Shown here one piece after another: positions 33,340 through 44,250 of a stretch of DNA of 64,000 nt; positions within the stretch are counted from its first letter, which is position 1, and each line of letters begins with the position of its first letter. A program made the position numbers and the translations under genes. The notes below the pieces were generated by a model. That model was given only the letters and a program-made list of their open reading frames with translations. It was not told where the DNA came from and ran no database searches. The stretch is from Siphonodentalium dalli (Eukaryota > Mollusca > Scaphopoda > Gadilida > Siphonodentaliidae). The stretch lies in the NCBI GenBank assembly GCA_032622095.1, contig CP136065.1, forward strand, positions 110,403,195 through 110,467,194, given 5' to 3'.

Positions 33340-33785
33340 TACAAAAGAACGTCCTCGATATCTGGAATTTGCATATACGAGAGCAAGCCATATATACCAT
33401 TGTCGACTAAGACTGGAATGCAGTAATTTAAATCATGATCTTCACAGCAATCACTTGAGAGATAATCCGTTATGTATATGTGGTACCGAAGAAACAGCAG
33501 AACATTTTCTTTTTTATTGTCGCAGGTTCTCTGCTGAAAGAAATAGGTGCTTCGCAGGGTTAATAACCCGACCAGGCATAGCAACCCTGCTACATGGAAA
33601 CAGCGAAGTATCACTGGAAGAGAATATAGATATATTTCTGAGGGTTCAAAAATTTATATTGTTGTCTAAACGATTCTCAAATTGAACTTTACCCAAGTCG
33701 CTCTCCGTATAAATACGTATAAATACGTAAAAATAAGTTTAAATAAGTTTAAATAAGTATAAATAAATACAAATAAATAAATGGT
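33340..33785 (+). pseudogene. LINE C-terminal knuckle and microsatellite tail (LINE-D)
   Basis: One open frame from about 33340 to 33685 gives the C-terminus of a LINE ORF2: a segment like HCRLRLECSNLNHDL and the knuckle CICGTEETAEHFLFYC (CXCX7HX4C). It stops at TGA and is followed by an A-rich tail made of 8-bp steps (AAATAAGT/AAATACGT), a common LINE 3' end. The 5' part is missing and replaced by the Gypsy fragment. It differs from LINE-A and LINE-B in knuckle spacing. Confidence 0.75.
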
Positions 33786-36700
33786 AATTCCTGCTCATAC
33801 ACGAAACAAGGCGAGTGTACAAAGGCCCATTATCACATAGAAGTGACTAAATATACAGCACAACTCAGAAAACTAGAAAATATCTCTTATTTCCTATTCT
33901 GTCTTCGGGCATGACAACCTAGAGTTGCTCGTAATAAGTATATACATACAATGCATCACTCTTGTCGTATCGATCGTGAAACGTTAATTATGCTATGCTT
34001 ATTGTAAACTGACCGAGTGGGGTCAATGGTCAGGTCACAAACAAACAAACAGGTAGTAACAATTCAGTTCAACTGATGCGTGGACTGCCCAACAGTGACC
34101 CATTATTATGGGTTACTGTTGGACAGTCTATGCCCCAGACGGCTGACAATGATAATAATAAGATAGTAACATTTAAACAAAAACAAGATCTAACTGGGAA
34201 AAGAACATTATGAAAAAGCAATAAAGACACCACCACATGTGTATGACAAAGATGGGGAAATGGCTAATATAAGCATCACACTTTCTGCCAAATCCCATTC
34301 TCTAAAATAATTGTCTTTATGTATATTATACAACTCTGTTAATTAATGTGCATGATTTAGAGAAATAAATATGTTTACACCAAGGACACATCGTGGGCAT
34401 GGAATCTTTCAGTTTCATTGGCATTTGCAGCTGACAAAGCCGCACTTAGTTCCCAGCCATGTTTACCTTTTTTTTTACCAAATCTAAAAACATATCTTGT
34501 TTGCGATGCATCACCAGTTGGTGATCAGTCAGGCATGGATCACGAAAACCAGTTGCTTGTGCTAGCCGTTCACTAACACACCATGAACAACGGTACTCAG
34601 ATTGAGCATGAAACTCATGAATAAGTTATTTTATTATGCAAACGGACAACAAACATTCAGTGCTCTTGCTAAAACCAAACCAATGTACGGTATTACCCAT
34701 TCGCATATATAGACTTGGCTGGCGACTATTCCTGGTAAAATGAACAGTGCAGATATGCTTTCTACACTTACTACCTATGATACCAGGAATGTGTTCTCTG
34801 CTACAAGTGGTAGTTTGTCAGATGGTTTAAACAATATTTAATTCTACCGTCAAAAAACATATTTATAATATTTTTTACAAATGTTTATTTATGACATGAT
34901 TTAGAATAGATGAGGGTGGAGAGGATTTACCAACACGGGTCATCGCTTATGTTGAGTTATCTCCTCAGAAAAGAAAAAGACATTGAGTATATAAGAGCGG
35001 AGGACAAGAGGCCAAGTTGAAGAGTTCAGGATATGAATGACAGGATAATGATGATTTTAATGATCGTAGAAAATTGATGAATCTGCTGAGGTCAGAGAGA
35101 CGGAGCGAGATACAGAGTGAGTGAGAGGGAGAAAGTGAGTGAGAGAGGGGGAGAGAGAGAAAGGGAGAGAGAGTGCTACAAGTGCCGTGTGTTCATGAAA
35201 ATTTAACGCATCTTTCACTCATTGTAAAATTTAATGGTCTTTTCGTTTTTAAATTATTAGGAATACTTATGACTGATGGCAATTCACTGAATCAAACAAC
35301 TATGCTAGATCGTTATCATGGTAATCATTTGTGGATACAACTTCGAATTAATATAAGATTTCATACATAATAAACAACTAAAACCTACCACTCCTGGTTA
35401 TAAAAGTTTGTGTTGCTTTAAAAATGTTGTAGTTCGTATTAAGGGGGATATAATTTGACCCAATCAGGAGTATGTGACTGGACATGAATTTCTTTTCTAT
35501 TGACATGAAGCATTCATTTCTGATTTGACTGTATATTGGGCAGACTAATATGAAGTGATCTGCACTTTCTATGTCACCATATGTACACTTGTTGCTTTCT
35601 CTTAAGTGATTTCTCTTAAGTTTGTCAGATGACTATGTTAATCTATGTGCAGAGCCAGTGTTTTGAATCTGTAACGTGGCTTCACACAATGATGAAATAC
35701 CGTAGGATGTGGTAACAATCTTTAAATGTGGCATGTGGCCAAAAGAAATCCCAATTGATTTGAGGCCATTTGAATAGATTAAGCATGTACTTACATGTGT
35801 TTACTCATTAGTTCTGATGGGTACCAGAATTGTGGTTCCATGAGCCTTGCAAAATCGAATTTAAATGTAACACATGAGACACATCAGGGCATTGTCATAA
35901 ATTCAGAACAAAGTAACTCTTACGTCCGAGAATTTATTGGCATGGAATGGACAAAGATATTGAGCAATATATGGAAGTGTGCCTGACTTGTGCACACAAT
36001 CAACAGTTGAGATCTGATCAACATCTTCAGGACAGTGCAGCCTGTACTCCAGAATACCCGCACATTATCTGCTTATAATATAACTTGTTTTATGTATGTA
36101 GGAGGTACGGCACAGCGGCAATGTTATATATTTTTTGCCTCCGAAACATATGCTTAGAATTGCTTTTAAATTGAGTCGATTATGTGATGAAAATGGGAAT
36201 ATTTTAGTCACATTATCGACTCATACCGATGCGATTCTAAACAGATTATGTGCGCCATTGACACAAAGGAGCCAACTCGCGACTTTTCATGTGTACGCTC
36301 TTTAACAGGTGTTTTAGCTGTGACCCGAGCTATAAAACGAAATAACGGTTAAGAGCCCACTCAGCTTACTGCGATTGGCTTTGATTTCGTTGCCATCAAT
36401 TTTCGTGGTTTGTCATCAAAAGGCTTTTTCGTCGGTACATGAATTCGTGGATCAGATATCATTTTAATGCATATCAACAGGTCCTATATATAATAGCAGC
36501 TGCATGGCAAAAAATGATGTGTGTACTATTGAGAAATTAGACCCCAAGGTATTCCTGCGCTGAAAGCATGCACATCACACAATCATTACCATAATAGTTA
36601 TAGACCAGCTTCATTTCAAACTTTGGCTAAGTATAGGTATTTATTGTATTATGCAGTCTGCATTTGGTTACTGGTAAACAGATATCCTTTTAAAGAAACA

Positions 36701-37271
36701 AATGCATTGAGCATTGTTATACAAACTACCATAGCCCATATCAGAGGATGTAGCATATCAATTTTGTTTCGGTGAATGAATGATAATGTATTGAAAAAGA
36801 TTACGTTTCATCTCGTCTTCTGTGTTTTTCTATACATAATTTTATGGCTTAGAAAACAAACCTTAATGCCCGATCTTTATTTCCATCTCGTATATTATAT
36901 GGGTTTTTTGTTCATTCAACGCACAAGTCGATTATTTCGTTCGTTGTTGATTTCGTGGTTGAGCAAAACCACGAATTCAACGAATAACAGACCCCCACGA
37001 ATTAAAAGGATTTTACAGTATTTCAGAATCAAATAATCACATTATGTAGTATTTAATATTATAGGTTGATTATGTGCGTATTTCTGCGAGGATATGTTGA
37101 CCTTTCAGGTGTATGCTCTTCAACATACATAAAACGAAATAACGCAGATCACAGGTATACTAAACTGGACACACCACATACAAATATATTTCAGCAGCAC
37201 GGTCGTTTAAGCCCATCGAGAAAGCACTGATCAAGATATGCCTACCGTTCTCAAACTTACAGGAACAGGGG
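33786..37271. other. Non-coding stretch with a few hairpins
   Basis: A 21-bp-stem hairpin with two mismatches lies at 34083-34128. A GA-rich tract is at 35095-35175. Between about 36160 and 37160 degenerate repeats share GATTATGTGCG and GTGTAYGCTCTT, with an imperfect hairpin near 36940-36985; this may be an old element. Short ORFs have no recognised domain. Confidence 0.45.
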
Positions 37272-37275
37272 TTAA

Positions 37276-38201
37276 TGACTTTGCTAACCCAATTTTCCCC
37301 AAATTTGATGGAGTCAAAATAACGGATTATGTTCACTTTTATTAGTCATCACAGTAACCAAACCCATTGATGCAAAATTTTAAGAGAATAAGCCATGGTG
37401 GAATATGTCAGAAATACTAAATGTGAAATTTATAGAGGTTTTTAAAATATATTTTTTCGAACCCAAATTCAACAAACACAAAGTCCATATCTAAGAAAAA
37501 TATGGCAATGTGTACTGATCACTGCTAAGAATGATGAACAATAACATAATGTTCATATTTATCAGCGTTCTTTGATAAAATTACTAAGAACCAAGTGTTT
37601 ACAAATGATTGAGTAACTTGTCTGACACCTCTTGTTGTGAGGTGACAGTTAAGTGTTTATATCTGTGGACAGTGGTGTGTTGTGAATCTCTTGATAAAAG
37701 AACTGTGTACTCCTCAATCTGGGGTGCCCCATAGCCCAGAAACTAGGTCACCAATCAGGAGATTATATTCTCTTGGGTCAGTACCTGTTGATCATAATCC
37801 CAGCTGGCTTGAGAGAATATTAACTTGACCCATCAAATAAAGTTCCCAAATAGCATTACTGAGCAATGAAATCTACCATTTGTAAACAACTGCTTCCAAG
37901 CCAAACATCTGAATAACACTGAAGAAATATGAGTATATCTTTATTGTTCATAATTCTTCACACTGTTCAGTACACATACCCATATATTGTTTCTTGATAT
38001 GGACTTTGTGTTTGTTGAATTTGGGTTCGAAAAAATCGATTAATTTTTTTTTTATAAATTTCACATTTTGAATTTCTAACATAATCTACCATGAATTATA
38101 CTCTTAAAATGTTGCATCCATGGGTTTGGTTGCTGTGCTTACTAATAAAACCTCTATTTTGGACTCCATCAAATTTGGGGGAAATTGGGTTAGCAAAGTC
38201 C
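37276..38201. mobile_element. 926-bp foldback element with TTAA flanks
   Basis: Inverted arms of about 340 bp (37276-37610 and about 37862-38201) surround about 250 bp. Tips read KGACTTTGCTAACCC on both sides. TTAA stands at 37272-37275 and 38202-38205. The arms share CAAATTTGATGGAGTC and CGAACCCAAATTCAAC and are diverged by roughly a tenth. It is non-coding and resembles a large MITE of a TTAA-specific transposon (Kolobok or piggyBac, inferred). Confidence 0.8.
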
Positions 38202-38346
38202 TTAAACTAAATGAAGTCATACCTATCTCATTCGTAGTTGTTATTTAGTTAAATAGTTTTCTTCGTTTACTTCGTTCTCATATCATGTAATATATATACT
38301 AATAATATAATATACCCAAATTGATGTTGCATGTAATGCGCTGTAC

Positions 38347-38499
38347 CTTCACTCCGACGAATTTGTCATCCTTGAACATGGCTATCGCCTGGGTTTGGAC
38401 AAGCTCCAGCTGGTTAGGCGCACAACATATGTTCCCATTGCACGTCCTGAGTAAACAAACAATGAATACTGTTAATGCGTGAATGCTAACAAACGACAT
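38347..38499 (-). CDS. Candidate first exon of a secreted, possibly ependymin-related protein
   Basis: From an ATG at 38499 (minus strand) the frame encodes 51 residues up to AAG followed by GTACAG, a plausible splice donor in phase 0. Residues 1-22 (MSFVSIHALTVFIVCLLRTC) look like a signal peptide; after it come NICCAPNQLE and a short polar stretch. A CCxP-x-(W/L)E motif soon after the signal peptide recalls ependymin-related proteins, which are common secreted proteins in molluscs. I cannot find the following exons in the window. It could be an orphan exon left by transposition or a chance frame. Confidence 0.35.
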
Positions 38500-39057
38500 G
38501 TTCACCTAGCAAAGCTGTGTTGAAATGTAGAGGAAGATAAGATTTCTTGTTATAATAATGCGAGGTGTCAATAAGGCACAACGTTTTGACAGTAATTTCA
38601 AAATTCAAATTGAAAGATGTTTCGAGATTGTCTCAACTATAGATTGGAATGGAATCACTGAAGAAGCATAACATTTCATGAAATTTTTGATCAACTTTAC
38701 ATTAAATGCTTCTCTAGTAAGCACACAAACAATGTATGCCAGTCAGGGTTGGGCGATTACATGCCGATGTAATGGATTTGTGATCGATTACGATTACAAT
38801 TACTTTTGATTTACATGATTACTATTACGCTTACTGATTACATTTTGTTCAATGTTATCGAATACGATTACAATTACTTTACATGAATGTAACTCATTAC
38901 TTTTCGATTACATATGATTATAATTTTTTAGTTACCAACCCTTTTGATCCCATAGGAATAAATAATGAAATAAATCAAATTAAAATCATCAAATTTTATT
39001 AAATAAAAACAACAATATATAACATGGGAACAAGGAACGACTGAACAAATAAAACAA

Positions 39058-39125
39058 TACTGATCTCTCTCTCTCTTTCTCTCGCTCTCTGTCTCTCTCA
39101 CTCGATCTCTCTTTCTATCTTTCTA
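39058..39125. repeat. CT-rich low-complexity tract
   Basis: Runs of CTCT with occasional TTCT, CGCT and TATCTTT steps, inside the hAT-like element. Confidence 0.8.
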
Positions 39126-39365
39126 TGTCTACAGTCTACCGGTGTACATCACACCTGATTTGTTCAGTTAATTAGCTCTATTGTACCAGTGTTACTCTAC
39201 ATAAATTGCCACCAGTTCCAAAATAAGACTTAATCCTAATTAGCTCGCCTCTTTATTCATGTTAGAACGTTTCAATGTCATTCGAATGTATGTGTTGTAT
39301 CACACATTTATTGACATCCATACAAAGATACTTAATAAAACAATTCTAATATGTGTAAGAAATTT

Positions 39366-40745
39366 GAAGGTCCGATGCTCCGAAGGTCCAATAGTACGAA
39401 CGTCCTATATTACGAAGTTCCAACACTACGAAGGTCCCATATTACGAAGGTACAAGACTCCGAAGATCCTATATTCCGAAGTCCCAATACAACGAAGGTT
39501 CGATTCTTCTAAAGTCCGAGACTCCGAATGCTCAATAGTCCGAAGGTCCGATACTACGATGGTCCGACACTCCGAAGGTCGGATTATTGTAAGGGTGGTG
39601 AATATGTATGCATATGCAAAATTAATTATTTTAAAGCCTCTACCGAACCGTTATATGCACGATGTGAGCATTCAGTGACGTCGCGACGGGGGGGGGGGGG
39701 TGCAGGAGTCACAATTTTACCCACAGGCACCTGACTATGAGGTAAAATACTAATCAATGCAAATACCTTATATTCGTGAGACAAGGCTCACACGTCCAGT
39801 ATTTGAAATGTTCGACTTGAATATTGTTTAAGGTTTTTTGCTGAAAAACTATTTATTTGAAAAATACTTAGTGTGTTTCCCGATTTAAAACCGCATCGTT
39901 GTGCTCGTGGTAGTATTCGTTCTCTGTTAAAATGTTATTCTTGGAGCTGTCTCCGTGACATCAGATATATTAGTGACCAACGTCATACCGTACTGCAGTC
40001 TTTCCGTAACATTACCAGTAGATTCCCTGAAGTCAAATAACGAGCCCATTTTCAATTTGAGAATTTTCTATCCGATCAGATCCGATGAGGTGATTAGTTA
40101 TAGAATTGTTCAACCGCTGGGAAGTATGATCTACTATTTGAAAAATTGTACCCCAATGATGTTGCGAATTAAATCTACTAGAGTTGAGCAAAATGACCCC
40201 GCAGACTTGAGCAATCTTTACGTCAAGTATTGCAAAATTAAGTGGTCCCCCGGTAAAAAACGAGGAAGAGTTCTGCAGATCACAATGGGTACAACACGTA
40301 TCAGACGAATGAGGATACGAAGGAAACAAACTATTGGCGATGTTGGGGAAATTATTGCAGCACAATTTTCGTCACAAACCTGTTTGACGTAACGGAGACA
40401 TATTCTGATCGAGAACCAACGCTATTAACGTCAATCAAAGGTCGGAGCGCGGAAATTAATTATAAAACCCGTCGTTACATCAGAAAACATTCGGAGTATA
40501 GGACTTTCGGGGTATCGGACTTCGGAGTATATGGGTCTTGAGTATAAAAATTCGGAGTATTATACCTTCGGTGTATTGGGACTTCGGGGTATTATACCTT
40601 CGGACTTTGGGAATGTTAATATTTCGGAATATCGGACATTCGGAGTATTTAGCTGTCGGAATGTCTGATCTTCGTAGTATTGGACCTTCGGAATATCGGA
40701 TTTGGTAATATCGGACCTTCGGAGTATTGCATGGGTCGTCGGAAT
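39366..40745. mobile_element. Foldback element with 16-bp tandem-repeat arms and a cargo segment
   Basis: The left arm (39366-39590) is about 14 units of a 16-bp repeat such as CCGAAGGTCCGATACT. The right arm (40490-40745) is about 16 units of its reverse complement (for example CTTCGGAGTATTGGAC). Between them lie about 900 bp of single-copy DNA with an ORF. A TIR built from short tandem repeats around a different middle is the Foldback layout. The same 16-bp unit builds the arms of the neighbouring element at 41604-42806. Confidence 0.75.
39955..40392 (+). CDS. Uncharacterised ORF carried between foldback arms
   Basis: The frame is open from about 39930 to a stop at 40392. It has no ATG at its beginning (the first ATG gives about 85 residues from MIYYLKN), so it may be an internal exon or a decayed gene. 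The second half is basic, with KKRGRVLQ and RIRRMRIRRKQ. I recognise no domain. Position between foldback arms makes it the only candidate for cargo of this element. Confidence 0.25.
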   Translation: MTSDILVTNVIPYCSLSVTLPVDSLKSNNEPIFNLRIFYPIRSDEVISYRIVQPLGSMIYYLKNCTPMMLRIKSTRVEQNDPADLSNLYVKYCKIKWSPGKKRGRVLQITMGTTRIRRMRIRRKQTIGDVGEIIAAQFSSQTCLT

Positions 40746-41819
40746 AAAGGTATACGTAACCATAATTCCGGGACCACAACTAATGGTACACGTACTGTAT
40801 TCAACAATTTTGTGTTTTTATTTGTGTCGTATAGTCCGCTGCAATAGTTCAAACTCTGACTCCATCAACACAGGTTATCTGCACAGACAATATCGTGGTT
40901 GGTTTTTTTTTAGCAAGCGTGTCGATTAGAATAAAATAGTAAGTGCTGGTATAATCTGAACCATAAAGTTATCACAACCGTTGTCATTGCGACCTTGCTT
41001 GTTTATATATTTCTGTATGTATTACCATGTTTGTTCTTAATACCATTGTATTATGGCGAAAGAATTAAATGAAACTGATATGTACTCTGTGGCCAGATGT
41101 TTGTTTACATAACCGTTCCCAAGTGAAATACGGTTTGAATAACAATGAGTTCAAAATTAACACATAATTGTTATCCATTATAGACTTGTTATTCCAGTAA
41201 AACAAACAATCGAGAATTAGTACAGAACATTAGTGTTACATCAAGACATATTGTATTAACACTCGAATATGTCGTTGGTTTGTATTTGTGCACACTGCAC
41301 AATACTACAATATGAGACTATATATGAATATCCAATATCCATCCCTATGGATATTTTAGTTAAATTAATCAAAAAGTAATCAAAATATAATCATGATTAC
41401 ATGTGATTTTGAAAGTAATGGATTACGATTACGATTACTTGTAATAAAAATTGTCATGATTACTGATTACAGGCGATTACTCCAAATTCTTTAACCGATT
41501 ACTCTGATTATGATTTCTATTATCCCAACCCTAGTGTCAGTAGACCAGTAAATCGTGGATAACTGAAAAGCTAATATTTGAATTTCGTACAACAAAAAAC
41601 AGTTCTCCGACGCCCCGATTCTCCGAAATCCCATAACTCCGAAGTCTCGATTCTCCGAAATCCCATAACTCCGAAGACCCATAACTCCGAAAGCCCATAA
41701 CCCCGAAGGCCTATAACTCCGAACGCCCATAACTCCGAAGGTCTATAACTCCGAAGGGACGAAGGTCCGATTCTCCGAAGATATATAATGTTTTATCGCT
41801 TATTAAATAGTGTACAGTC

Positions 41820-42105
41820 CAGTGGCGAAGTCAATGGGGCCCTAGGGAAGACCGCCCCCAAAAATCATGTCAAATGTCATGTAAACGTCCGGAAATCCCT
41901 CCTAGGCATTCAAATATTCACAGTGTTCCTGCCCATGGGAGCCCCCGGACCAACGATTGGGGCGACCCCTCCCATGCATGCGCTCCCCAAATCAGGCCTT
42001 CGTGATATGCTTTCGACATATCATATGCATGATATATCCCCCACATATCCCCCACATATGCTAATTAATGTGCACCCCTAAATGGGAACCCTGGCCCCGC
42101 CACTG
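41820..42105. mobile_element. Small hAT-like MITE in the left half of the foldback
   Basis: Starts CAGTGGCGAAGTCAATGGGG and ends CCTGGCCCCGCCACTG. The tip CAGTGGCG and its inverse mark the ends, in the style of hAT MITEs. Its counterpart in the right half is 42277-42468. Flanking 8-mers do not match. Confidence 0.5.
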
Positions 42106-42276
42106 GTGTGCACCGGGTATATTATAACGAAACGCTGCAAGAATGTCAGAGTAGCCTAACATGCACAGGGGCGAACGGGGGCCAAAAGGGCAGAACTCGC
42201 CCTTTTTTCTCGCCCCTGTACATTTTACTCTGGCATCTCATGGGCCAACGTAACGTTATAGTATCTGGTGTATAGT

Positions 42277-42468
42277 CAGTGGCGGGCCAGGATTCCCATT
42301 TAGGTGGGGGCAGTAGGAAAGGTTTGAATATTTTGATGCCCCATGAACGATTTCCGGGCGTTTACATGACATTGGACATGTTTTGGTAGGGGCCCATATT
42401 GTCTGAAATAGCAAGTAGAGGTTTAATGGGGGCAGTAGGAATTTTGGGACCCCTTGGCTTCGCAACTG
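42277..42468. mobile_element. Small hAT-like MITE in the right half of the foldback
   Basis: Starts CAGTGGCGGGCCAGG and ends GGCTTCGCAACTG; it is the inverted counterpart of 41820-42105 with about 90 bp deleted. Both share TTTCCGG/CCGGAAAT and CATGACATT/AATGTCATG segments. Confidence 0.5.
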
Positions 42469-42599
42469 GAACGTACACTATTTAGTAAACGATAATACCC
42501 CGATAAAACAAAATCTTCGGAGAATCGGACCTTCGGAGAATCGGACCTTCGGAGTTATGGGCTGTCGGAGAATCGGGCCTTCGGAGTTATAGGTCTTCG

Positions 42600-44250
42600 G
42601 AGAATCGGCCCTTCGGAGTTATAGGTCTTCGGAGTTATAGGTCTTCGGAGAATCGGCCCTTCGGATTTATGGGCTTTCGGAGAATCGGATCTTCGGAGTT
42701 ATGGGCCGTCGGAGAATCGGGTCTTCGGAGTTGTGGGCTGTCGGAGAATCGGGTCTTCGGAGTTGTGGGCCTTCGTAGTAATAGGTCTTCGGAGAATCGG
42801 TCTGACACCAAAAAAAACAAGTATGTCACAGAAATTCCCACTATCAGCAATAAACTCAATGGATAGGAACAAACCTATCATCTAAATTTAAATCTGGAAA
42901 TTCATTCATTAAATATCTATCACAACAGCATGTAAACTGAATGTTCGTGGAACCAACTGCGGTTTTCGTGAACTAACCGAAATTCTTAGTCAGTTTGACT
43001 CAAAGAAGGCAGCAGAAATTGATTAATTCAAAGGCAGAATTGGCAAGAAGCGATTATTTTATAATAGGGAGGTTTAGAACTTCAATCCCCAGGCCCTGTC
43101 AGCTGCATACAGACATTTGATTGGTTCCGTGGCCAGACGTTTTCGTGTGACAGATTAACAAGAGCCGCCTTTATCGAAAACGTCTGGCGATTACATGCAT
43201 TATATGATCGTTGGTAACTAACTGCACCTGAAGTTTGGAGGCAGAAATTTTTGATTAGATTTAGTGTATACAATATTTTAGTTTCGAACACAACATTCAA
43301 ACAAATTCACATAATTATACAACTCATATGTTCAAAACGGGTATAAGACAACAATCCTGAAAGGCTTTTATTAAGTCTTTTCCTCGGAATAAGAAAGTTA
43401 CCATTGTTATCAGAATAGATACCATATATAATAAATTTAGCAGACGGGGATAACTTGATAGATCAGGATAGATCCGAAGAAAAAAAATTGTTATAAGAGG
43501 AGGGTATAGAGGGATAGAGTGCAGGAAGAAAGAACATTTGTCAAATTAATTGGTATTGTATGCCATATATGCATGCATGGATACAAAACATGTTTTACGA
43601 ATTTGGGCGGCTTAGAAATAGCATGTAAAACAACTACACATATCCAGTATTATCCATGAGATTTCACATTTAGAAGGTACTGTGTACCTAATTTTAATTA
43701 TGGCAGGAATGTGGAAATTACTGTAAGTTAGCACAAAGTTCTACCAAAATCACTATGCGATTTGCCCGAAAATTCCCATTGTTCACCCAAAAATTGGCCC
43801 ACCGGAGACGCGTAAATATTAAATTTCACACCGATTGACAGCTAATACCGATTATACCGGTATGATTTCAAACTAATGTATGTCATTTTAGTTGCGAAAA
43901 CGTTGTCTAAATGAATAAATGTCGATAAATTGATTAGCAGGTCAGAACCAACACTTCACTAGATATAAAGTCATAGCTCATATATTACGCAAGCCAATCA
44001 AAGCTTGGGATTCCTCGCAGACGGAAATATATTTGGTGGTACTATCAGTCTGACGGCAATTCGGAGTACGACCAATGCATGCACTTGGTATATATACCAT
44101 CGGAATTGAATTTGAACTAACACATATATTATTTAATATTAATAACACATAATACAGTGCATAATATTACAACAATTGAATAATTTTAATATCATATATA
44201 TTGCGCACTATAGTCCGTGAACCTGACTTCAGATGGCTCTGTTTTAGAAT
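42600..44250. repeat. Unit A, copy 1
   Basis: About 1.65 kb: part of the 16-bp array, then single-copy-like DNA ending GATGGCTCTGTTTTAGAAT. It recurs at 46424-48090 and 50264-51930. In copies 1 and 2 it is followed by LINE-B; in copy 3 by unrelated sequence. No gene is recognised in it; a 72-codon minus-strand frame near 43082-43300 lacks known domains. Confidence 0.9.

Larger units (their letters stand above)
38744..41533. mobile_element. hAT-like element with GATTAC-rich ends
   Basis: Tips are CAGGGTTGGG on the left and TAGGGTTGGG on the reverse of the right end; both fit the hAT YARNG rule. The flanking 8-mers ATGCCAGT and GTGTCAGT match at 6 of 8 positions, as a decayed hAT target duplication would. 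Within about 190 bp of each end the motif GATTAC occurs many times, like the subterminal sites that hAT transposases bind. No transposase is seen; the interior holds CT-rich repeats and the foldback at 39366-40745. Confidence 0.65.
41604..42806. mobile_element. Second foldback with 16-bp tandem-repeat arms, long stem
   Basis: The left array (41604-41781, about 11 units such as CTCCGAAGGCCCATAA) and right array (42515-42806, about 18 inverted units) flank DNA that also pairs: TTATCGCTTATTAAATAGTG at 41793 with its complement at about 42474-42495, and TGCACAGGGGCGA with TCGCCCCTGTACA around a centre near 42190. Both halves hold a small CAGTGGCG element at matching places. The right array is the start of unit A, which was later amplified. 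Confidence 0.75.

Noticed and set aside
41604-42806. 16-bp repeat arrays as a CRISPR array
   Set aside because: Units are contiguous and degenerate with no unique spacers, occur as inverted pairs, and the context is an animal genome with LINEs.
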